A DNA stretch of 64,000 nucleotides from Erythrobacter sp. SDW2 (GTDB lineage: Bacteria > Pseudomonadota > Alphaproteobacteria > Sphingomonadales > Sphingomonadaceae), in contig NZ_CP090370.1 of NCBI RefSeq assembly GCF_021431965.1, positions 1,922,001 through 1,986,000 on the forward strand, given 5' to 3'. Positions 7,390-17,001 of the stretch are shown here, piece after piece. A program made the position numbers and the translations under genes. The notes under the pieces are model-generated. The model saw nothing but the letters and a program-made list of their open reading frames with translations, was not told the origin of the DNA and did no database searches. Within the stretch, counting starts at the first letter, position 1; every line of letters begins with the position of its first letter.

Positions 7390-8259
7390 ATGTCGACGAC
7401 CTTCCAGCTCGATACGAGCACGAGCCGCGCCAACCCCACTCCCGCGCCGATGAAGCGCCTGACCGTGCCTAGCATTCGCGCCCGCAAGCAGGATGGCGTA
7501 ACCGCCGAACCGCTGGTGATGCTGACTGCCTACACGGCTAGGCAAGCCCAACTGCTGGACGCCCATTGCGACCTTTTGCTGGTCGGCGACTCGCTCGGTC
7601 AGGTCATCTACGGCTTGCCCTCCACCATCCCGGTCACGCTGCGGATGATGGCCGATCATGCCGCCGCCGTGGTGCGCGGCAGCTATCATTCGGTCGTGGT
7701 GGTCGATATGCCATTCGGCTCCTACGAGGCTTCGCCGCAGCAGGCGTTCGACAGCGCGAGCTTCCTGCTCAAGGAAAGCGGCGCGGCGGCGGTCAAGCTC
7801 GAAGGCGGCGCGGCGATGGCGGAAACCGTGGCTTTCCTGAGCCAGCGCGGCATTCCGGTGATGGGGCATGTCGGGCTGACCCCGCAGGCGGTCAATGTCC
7901 TCGGCGGCTACATGGCGCGCGGACGCAGCGACGCGGAAGCCGACAAGATCGTGACCGATGCCAAGGCGCTCGATGAAGCGGGCGCCTTCGCCATCGTCAT
8001 CGAAGGCGTGGTCGAGCCTATCGCAATCGCCGCGACCAAGGCCGTTTCCGCCCCCACCATCGGGATCGGTGCCTCGGCACAGTGCGATGGCCAGGTGCTC
8101 GTTACCGAAGACATGCTTGGCATGTTCGAGCGCGTTCCGCGTTTCGTGAAGAAATACGGCAACATCGCCGAGGTTATCGAGCAGACCGCAAAAGCCTATG
8201 CCGATGAAGTCCGCGCTCGCGCCTTTCCCGGCTCTGAACAGACTTACCAGCCCAAGTAG
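7390..8259 (+). CDS. panB: 3-methyl-2-oxobutanoate hydroxymethyltransferase
   Basis: This 289-residue ketopantoate hydroxymethyltransferase catalyses the first committed step of pantothenate and CoA synthesis, adding a hydroxymethyl group from methylene-THF to 2-oxoisovalerate. Typical blocks are present: [69 protein letters not shown] and [19 protein letters not shown]. The N-terminus is extended by about 25 residues relative to many homologues. ATG 7390 is the first plausible start. panC and panD are not in the window. Confidence 0.95.
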   Translation: MSTTFQLDTSTSRANPTPAPMKRLTVPSIRARKQDGVTAEPLVMLTAYTARQAQLLDAHCDLLLVGDSLGQVIYGLPSTIPVTLRMMADHAAAVVRGSYHSVVVVDMPFGSYEASPQQAFDSASFLLKESGAAAVKLEGGAAMAETVAFLSQRGIPVMGHVGLTPQAVNVLGGYMARGRSDAEADKIVTDAKALDEAGAFAIVIEGVVEPIAIAATKAVSAPTIGIGASAQCDGQVLVTEDMLGMFERVPRFVKKYGNIAEVIEQTAKAYADEVRARAFPGSEQTYQPK

Positions 8260-8303
8260 TTGCCGCCGGCCCAGCAATCGCCTAGCGGGCCCCAAACGAC
8301 ATA

Positions 8304-9365
8304 ATGGGCTCCAGCATGCAAACGCTTTTCCGCTTCTACGGCTTCTCTCTCATCTTCACACTCGCCTGCCTCGGCCTTGGCGTGTGGTACGGCTGGGAGA
8401 GCACCGGCACATTGTCCGGGACAGCCGCCATGCTGTGGATCATCGTGGTGCTGTCGGTGCTCGAAATCTCGCTCAGCTTCGACAACGCCGTGGTCAATGC
8501 GTCTGTGCTCAAGGACATGGACGAAGTCTGGCAGAGGCGCTTCCTGACGTGGGGCATTGCCTTTGCCGTGTTCGGAATGCGGATCGTATTTCCGCTGGCA
8601 ATTGTGGCCATCGCAGCGGGTCTGGGTCCGATCGAGACGGTGAACCTTTCGCTCAACGACCCGCAGGAATACGAGCGGCTGGTCAGTTCGGCGCATGTCG
8701 GCATAGCCGGTTTCGGTGGCGCATTCCTTGCCATGGTCGGCCTTAAGTTCTTTTTCGACGCCGACAAGGAAGTCCACTGGATCGGATCGGTCGAGCGGTT
8801 TCTCGCCCGTTTCGCATCGCTTCCTGCGGCGGAGATTGCGCTGTTGCTGCTGGCGATGTGGGGCATTTCGACGATGCTGCCCGACGAAGAGGCGCTTACC
8901 TTCCTTGTGTCTGGCCTTCTAGGCCTTGTGACCTTCATTGCCGTCGAGGGCGTAAGTACCCTCCTCGAGATGAAGGAAGAAGCGGCGCGCCTGCAAGGTG
9001 CCGTGGTGCGCAGCGGACTTGGCGGCTTCCTTTATCTCAATATCCTCGATGCGAGCTTCAGCTTCGACGGGGTGATTGGTGCCTTCGCACTTTCGAACAA
9101 CATGATCGTGATTGCCTTGGGCCTCTCCATCGGCGCGATGTTCGTTCGCTCGATGACTATCCATCTCGTCAAGCAAGGCACCCTGGCAAACTATCGCTTC
9201 CTCGAACACGGTGCCTTCTGGGCGATCATCGTGCTTGGTGCGATCATGCTGCTTTCCGCAAAGTGGCATATCCCCGAAACGATAACCGGCCTGATCGGCG
9301 CCATCCTGATCGGGTTGAGCCTGTGGTGGTCGATCCGCCACAACCGCAAGGAAATAGCCGACTAG
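8304..9365 (+). CDS. DUF475 / TerC-family integral membrane protein
   Basis: This 353-residue polytopic protein carries the TerC-type motif SLSFDNAVVNASVLKDM near residue 55 and a second copy, DASFSFDGVIGAFALSNN, near residue 255. DUF475 proteins are related to TerC, which is linked to metal ion export (manganese) or tellurite resistance; the function of this branch is not established. A later ATG at 8316 is also possible, and no strong ribosome-binding site distinguishes them. The stop overlaps the stop of the convergent transporter gene by four bases. Confidence 0.85.
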   Translation: MGSSMQTLFRFYGFSLIFTLACLGLGVWYGWESTGTLSGTAAMLWIIVVLSVLEISLSFDNAVVNASVLKDMDEVWQRRFLTWGIAFAVFGMRIVFPLAIVAIAAGLGPIETVNLSLNDPQEYERLVSSAHVGIAGFGGAFLAMVGLKFFFDADKEVHWIGSVERFLARFASLPAAEIALLLLAMWGISTMLPDEEALTFLVSGLLGLVTFIAVEGVSTLLEMKEEAARLQGAVVRSGLGGFLYLNILDASFSFDGVIGAFALSNNMIVIALGLSIGAMFVRSMTIHLVKQGTLANYRFLEHGAFWAIIVLGAIMLLSAKWHIPETITGLIGAILIGLSLWWSIRHNRKEIAD

Positions 9366-10327
9366 CCGGACCTTTCGGCCAGCAGGTTTGCCAGCGGTGC
9401 CGCAGCGACCAGCTGGAACAGGTGATAGAGAAGCAAAGGGGCGATCACGAACCCGGCGGCCGCTGGCGGGAACAGCAGCGCCGCCAGTGGCGCTCCCACG
9501 GCTACGCTTTTCTGGCTGCCCGCGAACAGGAATGAAATGCGGTCTTTGAACGGGTAGCCCAGCGCGCTGCCAGCCAGCCAGACCCCGATGTTCGCAAGCG
9601 CCAGGAATGCCACGACCAGGGTGAACAGTATCGTCCAGGTACCGATTTCCATCGACTGGCCGATTCCCTGCTCCACCGCACCCGAAAATGCCACATAGAC
9701 CGCGATCCCGATCACGATCCTGTCGGTCCACACGATCTGGGCCCGCCGCTGGCTGATCCAGTCCCATGTCCAGCTCTGTACAAGCTGCCCGATTACGAAG
9801 GGCAGGATCAACAGCAACGCCACCCGCACGATGACCCCTGGCCCGGCATCTGCGACTGCCCCCCCTCCCAGAAGGGCGAATATCGGCGCGGAGACGAACA
9901 CGCCCACGATGTTGATCAATGCCGCCCCGATGACAGAGAGGGCGGTATTGCCATTGGCCATGGTCGTGTAGGAAGTTGCCGATTGCACCGTCGACGGCAG
10001 CGTGCCCAGATAGAGAAATCCAAGCGCCACCATCGGCGGCAACCATCCTGCCGCCAGCCTGGCAAAGCCCAATCCCATCAGGGCCATCGCGCCGAATACC
10101 CACAGACCCAGCGGCAGAAAGAAACGCCAGTTGCGCAGCCCCTTTGCGATTTCGCTGCGGTGGATGCGCATTCCGTTGAGAAGAAAGAGCAGGAAGATCG
10201 CTGCGCTCGATATGGTGCCGGCGATTGCGTGCGCTTCACCGGCTGCCGGCGCAACGATCGCCAGCCCGGTCGCGATCGACAACACTGCAATCATCGGGTC
10301 GCGCAGGATCTTCAGCCAAGAACTCAT
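9362..10327 (-). CDS. Bile acid:sodium symporter-like transporter (SBF-like, PF13593 type)
   Basis: This 321-residue membrane protein of about ten segments resembles the SBF-like/YfeH branch of the bile acid:sodium symporter superfamily. Indicators are FLLNGMRIHRSEIAKGLRNWRFF, LGTLPSTVQSATSYTTMANGN and FAGSQKSVAVGAPLAALLF. The last two correspond to the crossover helices of the fold. The substrate is unknown; organic anions are typical. An alternative in-frame start lies at 10366, but the hydrophobic N-terminus begins after 10327. Confidence 0.82.
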   Translation of the reverse strand: MSSWLKILRDPMIAVLSIATGLAIVAPAAGEAHAIAGTISSAAIFLLFLLNGMRIHRSEIAKGLRNWRFFLPLGLWVFGAMALMGLGFARLAAGWLPPMVALGFLYLGTLPSTVQSATSYTTMANGNTALSVIGAALINIVGVFVSAPIFALLGGGAVADAGPGVIVRVALLLILPFVIGQLVQSWTWDWISQRRAQIVWTDRIVIGIAVYVAFSGAVEQGIGQSMEIGTWTILFTLVVAFLALANIGVWLAGSALGYPFKDRISFLFAGSQKSVAVGAPLAALLFPPAAAGFVIAPLLLYHLFQLVAAAPLANLLAERSG

Positions 10328-10395
10328 GCAGCCGCCCTGCCTGCATCCCGCGACCTTGTCGAGCAAGCGAAGCTAACGCTGCCGCAAGGGGCCCG

Positions 10396-12162
10396 TTACC
10401 GCCCGATTCGCCTGGTTTTTTCCGAGATGGCCGCGGCGAGGTCTCCGCCACCGGCCAGAAGCAGAGCCTGCAGGCTCGCCGGGTGGGTCGGCATGATCTC
10501 GAATGCGCGGCCAGCCATGGCCATTGCCAGGTCCGGCTGATCCATTCGCATGGCAGCGGCCGCCCGCAAGGCCAGCAGGTCGGGATCGCGATCCCCGCCA
10601 GCGGCCAATGCATGGTCCAGCAGCATCGCCGCCTGCTCCACGTTCCCGCGAGCAAACTGCGCCTGTGCCAGCATGTGCATTGGCTCGACCGCCATCGGAT
10701 GCCCGGTCACATACTGTCGAAGCAATCGCTCGGCATCAGCCGACCTGCCCAAGGCGTGCAGAGTGGAAATTCGACGCCGGGCGAGCGGCCACGACTGCCG
10801 GATGGTTGCCGATTTCGCGTAGTAAGCCATGGCCTTGCCGGGGTTGTTGGCTGCCAGTTCGGCATCGCCAGCCAGCGCCAGTGCATCTGCCGACCCCGGG
10901 AAGCGGCCAAGGAACGCGGTGGCAGCACGAATGGCTTCCCCGCTGTTGCCGGCGACAAGGCGACTGCGCACGTAAGCCATGGCATCCCGACCGGAGCTGT
11001 CCCCACGGAAAGCCACATCCGCTAGATTATCCGCGGGCCGCAGTGCGATCAGGTTGCCGGACTGCTTGCGGGAAGCAAGGTCGAGCAAGACGGCAGCTTC
11101 GGCGCGCTCCCCCAAGGCTTCGTGAGCCCTGCCCACCAGCGTCTGGAGGTATGGCGACGCGCTGGTCAGTCTTGCCGCTGCACCGAAGCGGTACACGAGT
11201 TCACGGTGATTGCCTCCCAACGCCAGCGCACGCGCCAGCAAATCGCGCACGCGCCGGTTCTCCGGTTGCTGCCGGTAAAGCCGGTCGAGTTCCTGCGCGG
11301 CGCTGGCATGGTTGCCTGTCTCAAGGTCGATAACGCCCGACAAGAGCATTCCTGCAGGCGTGCTTTTCGCCTCTTGGCCGCTGCGCATCAGCAGCTTGCG
11401 TGCAAGGCCATATTTCCCCGCCCTCGCCGCGATCACTGCCTGCAGAAAGTAAGACCGCAGATAGCCCGGATCCTGCGCGGTCATTTGGCGAACGACTTTC
11501 AGCATCGCTTTCGTTTCGCCAGCCTCTCCCAGAGTGGCCGCATATTCGGCCATGAGGTCGAGCTGGCCGGTCTTGGCGGCAACGGCCTTCTCGAACCACG
11601 GCAAGGCAGCCCGCATCCCTTGCGCATCGCGCGCCAGCTGGCCGCGGAACATCAGGGCTTCAGGGTCCTCGGGGCCCAGCTGGACGGCCTTGACCCCGGC
11701 GTCCAAGGCCATGGTCTGCTCACCGCCGGCATAGCGCAGGCGGCCGATATCGACCCACAGGCGTGGGCTGTCAGGGGTGAAGCTGTTCGCCCGGTCAAAC
11801 GCGTCGCCAGCTGCAGGCATGTTGCCTTCGCTCATTTCGAGGCGGCCCAGCATATGAAAGCCGTGACCGGCGGTTTCCCGGGTGAACCGGCCTTCCCCCA
11901 GCCACTGGCGGGCTTCGATAGGTTGGCCTTGCAGCAATTCCGCTTGCCCCAGATAGGCCGCCAGAGCTTCGCGCGGTGTGCCGCTGTCGAGCAATTCGCG
12001 CAGGGCGAGTTCGGCCCCGAAGCCATCGCCTCTTTCGAGCGCGGCGAGCGCCCGTTCCATCGGCGGCGGTACGGGCTTGGCGTCGCCGCAACCGGCCAGT
12101 GCCGCAGAACCAGCAAGCGCGAGCCAGACTGTCCGCAGTGAAGGACTAGGCCTGCAGGTCAT
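10396..12162 (-). CDS. TPR-repeat lipoprotein of the PEP-CTERM regulatory locus (PrsT-like)
   Basis: This 588-residue protein has a lipoprotein signal, MTCRPSPSLRTVWLALAGSA followed by ALAGC, with the lipobox cysteine near residue 25. The rest is built of tetratricopeptide-like helical pairs (for example ALMFRGQLARDAQGMRAALPWFEKAVA and NVEQAAMLLDHALAAGGDRDPDLLALRAA). It is therefore probably an envelope-attached scaffold. It starts 17 bases inside the end of prsR, so the two are translationally coupled. In the PEP-CTERM systems of other bacteria a TPR protein named PrsT accompanies PrsK and PrsR. This one is shorter than the usual PrsT, so the name is by context only. Confidence 0.75.
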   Translation of the reverse strand: MTCRPSPSLRTVWLALAGSAALAGCGDAKPVPPPMERALAALERGDGFGAELALRELLDSGTPREALAAYLGQAELLQGQPIEARQWLGEGRFTRETAGHGFHMLGRLEMSEGNMPAAGDAFDRANSFTPDSPRLWVDIGRLRYAGGEQTMALDAGVKAVQLGPEDPEALMFRGQLARDAQGMRAALPWFEKAVAAKTGQLDLMAEYAATLGEAGETKAMLKVVRQMTAQDPGYLRSYFLQAVIAARAGKYGLARKLLMRSGQEAKSTPAGMLLSGVIDLETGNHASAAQELDRLYRQQPENRRVRDLLARALALGGNHRELVYRFGAAARLTSASPYLQTLVGRAHEALGERAEAAVLLDLASRKQSGNLIALRPADNLADVAFRGDSSGRDAMAYVRSRLVAGNSGEAIRAATAFLGRFPGSADALALAGDAELAANNPGKAMAYYAKSATIRQSWPLARRRISTLHALGRSADAERLLRQYVTGHPMAVEPMHMLAQAQFARGNVEQAAMLLDHALAAGGDRDPDLLALRAAAAMRMDQPDLAMAMAGRAFEIMPTHPASLQALLLAGGGDLAAAISEKTRRIGR

Positions 12163-13510
12163 ACTGCTTGAGCAGGTCGTACAGTGTCGGGCGGCTGATC
12201 CCGAGCATCTTGGCGGTGCTGGAGATGTTGCCCTCGCTGCGCGCCAACGCATGACGGATTACCCGACGATCAGCCAGTTCGCGCGCGGCCTTGAGGTTGA
12301 GAGCCTGGCACTCACCTTCGCCGTCTGTCGCAAGGTCGAGATCCTCGGCCCCGATCAGGCGAGCGTCTGCCATGATCACTGCGCGCTTCACCCGGTTCTC
12401 CAGTTCGCGAACGTTGCCCGGCCAGCCCCAGCCATCGATGGCAGCAAGAGCATCGGGCGCGAAGCCTTTCACTTGAGGGTTCATCTCGCGCGCGAAGCGG
12501 GTCAGGAAGGCCTTTGCCAGAAGGGTCGCGTCCCCAGGGCGTTCGGCGAGCGAAGGGATCTTCACTACGATTTCGGCCAGGCGATAGAACAGGTCTTCGC
12601 GGAACGTGCCGGCTGCGGTCATCGCTTCGAGATCCTGGTGGGTCGCGCAGACGATCCGGGTGTCGACTGCAATCTGTTTGCGACCACCAATGCGTTCGAT
12701 GGTCCGTTCTTGCAGGAAACGCAGCAGCTTGACCTGCAAGGGCAGAGGAATGTCGCCGACTTCGTCGAGGAACAACGTACCGCCGTGCGCCTGCTCGATC
12801 TTGCCTTCGGTGGTCTTCACCGCGCCGGTAAAAGCGCCCTTCTCATGCCCGAACAGCTCGCTTTCGAGCAGGTTTTCCGGAATTGCCGCGCAATTGATTG
12901 CGACGAAGGTCGCATCGCGGCGAGTGCTGGCGTCATGGAGCCCGCGGGCAAGCAGTTCCTTGCCGGTCCCGCTCGCGCCGAGCAGCATGACGGAGACATC
13001 GGTGTTGGCGACGCGCTCGATCGTGCGTGCAACCTTGACCATCTCAGGCGCCGCAGTGATCATGGTGCCGAGCACCCGGCGCTCGTCCCCCACCTTTTGC
13101 GCCAGCCGACGGTTCTCGCTCTCGATAGCGTGCAGGTTGAAGGCGCGTCGCACGATCAGCCCGAGGTCATCGATGTTCACCGGTTTCTGGTAGAAGTCGT
13201 AGGCACCGCGGGCGATCGCCTGCTGCGCGCTTTCCCTTGCGCCGTGACCGGACGCGACAATGACCTTGGTATCGGGCTTCATCGCCATGATCGCGTCCAG
13301 CACGGCGAAGCCTTCCGAGGTTCCATCGGCATCGGGCGGCAAGCCAAGATCGAGGGTAACCACCGCAGGCTCCTCCGAGCGCAGCGCAGCCAGCGCCTGG
13401 TCGCGATTGCCGGCAATGATGACGTGAAAATCCTCGTAGGCCCATTTGAGCTGCGCCTGCAGGCCCTCGTCATCCTCGATGACCAGCAGTTTGGGTTTGG
13501 GATCGGACAT
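12146..13510 (-). CDS. prsR: PEP-CTERM-box sigma-54 response regulator PrsR
   Basis: This is a 454-residue NtrC-type regulator. The receiver domain has D54 as the expected phosphorylation site and K109. The AAA+ domain has Walker A GASGTGKE at 178-185, the sigma-54-contacting loop GAFTGA at 225-230 and a LFLDE Walker B. The C-terminal Fis-type helix-turn-helix (about 415-454) ends in SSTAKMLGISRPTLYDLLKQY. PrsR is known to activate sigma-54 promoters of exopolysaccharide and PEP-CTERM protein genes. It follows prsK after three bases, which fixes its partner kinase. Confidence 0.92.
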   Translation of the reverse strand: MSDPKPKLLVIEDDEGLQAQLKWAYEDFHVIIAGNRDQALAALRSEEPAVVTLDLGLPPDADGTSEGFAVLDAIMAMKPDTKVIVASGHGARESAQQAIARGAYDFYQKPVNIDDLGLIVRRAFNLHAIESENRRLAQKVGDERRVLGTMITAAPEMVKVARTIERVANTDVSVMLLGASGTGKELLARGLHDASTRRDATFVAINCAAIPENLLESELFGHEKGAFTGAVKTTEGKIEQAHGGTLFLDEVGDIPLPLQVKLLRFLQERTIERIGGRKQIAVDTRIVCATHQDLEAMTAAGTFREDLFYRLAEIVVKIPSLAERPGDATLLAKAFLTRFAREMNPQVKGFAPDALAAIDGWGWPGNVRELENRVKRAVIMADARLIGAEDLDLATDGEGECQALNLKAARELADRRVIRHALARSEGNISSTAKMLGISRPTLYDLLKQYDLQA

Positions 13511-13513
13511 GGC

Positions 13514-15580
13514 TTAAGCCGCCTCCTCGTTTGGACCGGGTTTGAGGAACCGCGCTGCCTCGGCAAGCGGAATGGAGATGGAAAAACGGGTGCCGATGCC
13601 AGGTCGCGACTGGACGTCGAGCCGACCGCCCATCGAGCGCACCAGTTCGCGCGCTTCGAATGCCCCGATGCCGAAGCCGCCATCCTTGGAAGACACGAAT
13701 GGCTTGAACAGCCGGTGACGCAGGAACTCGGCATCCATGCCGCTTCCGCTGTCGATCACTTCAATCTTCGCCAGCAAACCATCGGTCGAAATGTCGATCG
13801 AAATCGGCATGTCGGGTACGCTGGCGTCGATGCCGTTCTGGACGAGATGGACCAGCGCCTGTTCCAACCCTTCCGGATCGGCCAGTACGACGCAGGGATC
13901 GGCGCGGGTCAGGGCAACGGGATGCGTTCCGTTGAAACGTTCCACCACCCGGCGCCCCAGTGCGGCAAGATCGATTTCACGCAGGGCTGCCTCGCCGCTG
14001 GTGCCATAACGGCCAAGCCGGGCGAGGAGTTGCGACAACTTGTCCGAACCGCTCCGCAGCGTCACCAGCATATCCTTGCGGAACTCGGGATTGTCGGCGT
14101 GTTTCTCGGCGTTGCGCGCGAGCAGCGACAGTTGGCTGGCAAGATTCTTGATGTCGTGCATGACAAAGGCGATGCGGCGATTGAAGTCGTCGAACTTTGC
14201 CGCCTCCATCAGCGCGGCATGGCTCTCGTGTTCGGCGAGGTAGCTGGCCAGCTGGCGACCGACGACCTTGAGCAAGTCATAGTCTTCCCAGTCGAGCGGC
14301 CGCACATGAGCAGGCCGAGCCAGCAAGACCGCACCACATATCCGGTCGAAGTGCAGCAGCGGGACGAGCGTCCAAGCTTCCTGGATCGCCAGCACGGCAT
14401 CGGGCAGGCTGTCTCGGTCTTCCTCGTCGGAGCCTCGCAGTCGATCGATCTCAACCACGAAATCCTCCCGTTCAAGCCGGCTGGTGAAATCCCCTGGCAA
14501 TGTCACCAGTTCGCGTCCGTCATCGGACCAGTTCCAGCTGGCGGCTTCGCGCAGAAGACCGTCCTCTCCAGGCAGGAAGAGCAAGGCTGCCGGGCTTTCG
14601 ACAATGTCGGCGATGGCCTTAGAGGCACGCTGGTAAAGTGTGGTCTCGGAACTTCCCATATGGCTGATCGTGCGGGCGAAACGCATCCACTCTTCGCGGT
14701 AGTCGTAGCGGTGCTGGAACAGATGCTTGAGCAGTGTGACCCGCAACCAGCCACGCAGCTTCTTGGACGGTAGCCACAGCAAGGTGACTGTCACCGCCGC
14801 AACCAGGAAGCCGATTTCCGCCAGACGGCCCAGATTGCCACCAAGGGTGGCAAGCAACTGGGCAGCGCCAAACATGAGCAGCAGGTATCCGCCGATCACC
14901 AACAGTGAGAGCGTCTGGAAAGTCATCGAATGGCTCGCTCGCAACCTGCGACCGGCCAGTCCGTTACTCGCCCCGACGACGAGCGGGATCGCCATCAGGC
15001 CAGCCACGAGGCCGCGCATTGCAGCGAACTCGGCAGCAGGGGCTTCGCTGAGATAGGCGACCACATAATGGTTCAGTTCGAAGGCCCAGAAGCCCGCGAG
15101 GCCTGCTGCGCTCCAGCGCAGGGCATCGCGCGTGGCCGGTTCGGCCCCACCGTAGAGGTTGTGCAGGAGAACCAGAGCCCCGATCGAAACGAGGATGTGG
15201 AAGAGAAACCCGATCTGGGTGGTGGTTGCCATCAGTGCCGCAGTGACCGCCCAGTTGTTAGCGATATAGAGCAGCACCGGCTGCAACAGTTCCACCATCG
15301 CCAGCACGATAACGACCGGCCGCACCTGAGCCATGCTGAGATCGCGACCGTCGTGGGCAAAGAGGCGATAGAGCACCAGAATCCACGCAAGGTTGCGCGC
15401 GGCTTCCGCCAGGGCGGCGACTTCGGTGCCAGAGCCGTAAGCCGAAACCACTGCCGCCCAGAGCCCGGTCAAAGCCAGCGCCGCCATGGTCGGTTTGCGA
15501 TCACCACGCTTGGTCAACGGTCGCCGCGCCAGCCAGATGACCGCCGATGCGCAGCATGCCGCACCGATCAGGTGCAGCAT
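13514..15580 (-). CDS. prsK: XrtA/PEP-CTERM system sensor histidine kinase PrsK
   Basis: From ATG 15580 the protein has 688 residues. An N-terminal half of about eight membrane segments is followed by a GAF-like region (LYQRASKAIADIVESPAALLFL), then the histidine-containing segment FVMHDIKNLASQLSLLARNAEKH and an ATPase domain (DPEGLEQALVHLVQNGIDAS; IDSGSGMD; FGIGAFEARELVRSMGG). The architecture matches PrsK. It partners PrsR three bases downstream. The first hydrophobic segment appears to begin upstream of ATG 15580 (LISSLAIWTFASNM). A CTG at 15619, preceded by GGAAGGAG and overlapping the upstream stop as CTGA, may be the true start. Confidence 0.88.
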   Translation of the reverse strand: MLHLIGAACCASAVIWLARRPLTKRGDRKPTMAALALTGLWAAVVSAYGSGTEVAALAEAARNLAWILVLYRLFAHDGRDLSMAQVRPVVIVLAMVELLQPVLLYIANNWAVTAALMATTTQIGFLFHILVSIGALVLLHNLYGGAEPATRDALRWSAAGLAGFWAFELNHYVVAYLSEAPAAEFAAMRGLVAGLMAIPLVVGASNGLAGRRLRASHSMTFQTLSLLVIGGYLLLMFGAAQLLATLGGNLGRLAEIGFLVAAVTVTLLWLPSKKLRGWLRVTLLKHLFQHRYDYREEWMRFARTISHMGSSETTLYQRASKAIADIVESPAALLFLPGEDGLLREAASWNWSDDGRELVTLPGDFTSRLEREDFVVEIDRLRGSDEEDRDSLPDAVLAIQEAWTLVPLLHFDRICGAVLLARPAHVRPLDWEDYDLLKVVGRQLASYLAEHESHAALMEAAKFDDFNRRIAFVMHDIKNLASQLSLLARNAEKHADNPEFRKDMLVTLRSGSDKLSQLLARLGRYGTSGEAALREIDLAALGRRVVERFNGTHPVALTRADPCVVLADPEGLEQALVHLVQNGIDASVPDMPISIDISTDGLLAKIEVIDSGSGMDAEFLRHRLFKPFVSSKDGGFGIGAFEARELVRSMGGRLDVQSRPGIGTRFSISIPLAEAARFLKPGPNEEAA

Positions 15581-15615
15581 GTTGGAGGCGAAGGTCCAGA
15601 TGGCGAGCGAGGAGA

Positions 15616-17001
15616 TCAGCGGGCTCCTTCCGGCCAGAGCACGACCCGCAACGTCTGCAGCAGGATCAGCAGATCGAGGAAGGGCGTGTAGTTCTTGGCG
15701 TAATAAAGGTCGTACTCCAGCTTGTGCCGGGCATCCTCGATACTCGCGCCATAGGGATAGTTGATCTGCGCCCACCCGGTAATGCCGGGCTTCACCATGT
15801 GCCGTTCGGCATAATACGGCAGCTGCTGTTCCAGCTCGTCGACGAACCTTGGCACTTCCGGACGCGGACCGACGAAACTCATCTCGCCCTTGAGCACGCT
15901 CCAGGTCTGCGGCAGTTCGTCGATGCGGACCTTGCGGATGAAGCGGCCCAGGCGGGTGATGCGCGGATCGTCCTTCTCGGCCCACTTCGCCCCATCCTTC
16001 TCGGCATCGGTGCGCATCGAGCGGAGCTTGAGCACATTGAACGTTTCGCCATAGAGCCCGATGCGGGGCTGGCGGAAGAAGGCCGGGCCCTTGCTGTCGA
16101 GCTTCACGAGAAGCGCGAACAGCGCGATCACCGGGAGCGTAAGGACCAGCAAAAGCCCGCTGGCGGCGATATCGAAGGCCCGCTTGGCAATGCTGGAGAA
16201 GGTCCGCCCGGCGCTAAATCCGTCCGAGAAGATCAGCCAGCTGGGATTCACGGTATCGAGGTCCACCCGCCCGGTTTCGCGTTCGAGGAAACTCGAAAAT
16301 TCGTTTACGTGGACTCCCTTGGTCTTGATCCGCAGCAGATCCTTGAGCGGGAGCGAATTGCGCCGCTCCTCAAGCGCCAGAACCACTTCGCTGGCGCCCA
16401 GATTGCTGACGAACTGGCCGAGATCATGGATCGCTTCGCGGGCAATTGCTTCGCGGACTTCGCGCGCTGCCTCGGTCATCGCAATGTACGACACAATAAC
16501 GAACCCGCTTTCGGGTCGCGCGGCAAGGTCGGCCAGCCGCTTGGCGCGGGCGCCGGCTCCGAGTACCACCACCCGCCGGCGAAAGGCCGAGGTCCCGAGG
16601 AGGCTGCCCAGAACAAGACGGTTCACCACCAGAACGGCAACCGCCAGCAGCATGGAGTACAGGAGGGTCGAGCGCCACATCGTGGCGCCGGGGAAGAGGA
16701 AATCCAGAAACGACAGGGCAATGATGCCCAGGCTGATCGCGACGAGCAGGCGGGTCCCTGCGAACTGCATCGAACGGAGCGCCTCTGCACCGTAGACGCC
16801 GACTGCAATCATCGCAGTCCAGAGAGTGAGCGCAAAGGTAGCCAGGAGCAGAAACCGCTCCGACAGAGGTCCTGGATCCATGCCGATTTGAGAGGCTCGG
16901 ACCAGCCACGCAACCTCTCCCGCCAGCAGCAATAGCGCAAGGTCGAACAGGCCCAACAACAGGACCGCATGGGGTATGTAGTGTTTGAACAGGCGGATCA
17001 T
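15616..17001 (-). CDS. XrtA/PEP-CTERM-type exopolysaccharide glycosyltransferase (initiating sugar transferase, EpsB/WcaJ-like)
   Basis: This is a 461-residue polyprenyl-phosphate sugar transferase. Four or so N-terminal membrane segments and a nucleotide-binding-like middle region (RRRVVVLGAGARAKRLADL) precede the catalytic bacterial sugar transferase domain. That domain shows KRAFDIAASGLLLVLTLPVI, RQPRIGLYGETFNVLKLRSM, the DELPQTWSVLKGEMSFVGPRPEV block and PGITGWAQINYPYG. It starts exopolysaccharide repeat-unit synthesis on a lipid carrier at the inner membrane. TIGR03013-type members accompany PrsK/PrsR. The start may be ATG 17001 or GTG 17040; a 14-bp inverted repeat encloses the region. 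It leads the operon with prsK, prsR and the TPR lipoprotein. Confidence 0.88.
   Translation of the reverse strand: MIRLFKHYIPHAVLLLGLFDLALLLLAGEVAWLVRASQIGMDPGPLSERFLLLATFALTLWTAMIAVGVYGAEALRSMQFAGTRLLVAISLGIIALSFLDFLFPGATMWRSTLLYSMLLAVAVLVVNRLVLGSLLGTSAFRRRVVVLGAGARAKRLADLAARPESGFVIVSYIAMTEAAREVREAIAREAIHDLGQFVSNLGASEVVLALEERRNSLPLKDLLRIKTKGVHVNEFSSFLERETGRVDLDTVNPSWLIFSDGFSAGRTFSSIAKRAFDIAASGLLLVLTLPVIALFALLVKLDSKGPAFFRQPRIGLYGETFNVLKLRSMRTDAEKDGAKWAEKDDPRITRLGRFIRKVRIDELPQTWSVLKGEMSFVGPRPEVPRFVDELEQQLPYYAERHMVKPGITGWAQINYPYGASIEDARHKLEYDLYYAKNYTPFLDLLILLQTLRVVLWPEGAR

Noticed and set aside
11978-14773. Open frame of 931 codons on the plus strand
   Set aside because: It is the antisense shadow of prsR, prsK and the TPR lipoprotein; it shows no domain and has no ribosome-binding site.
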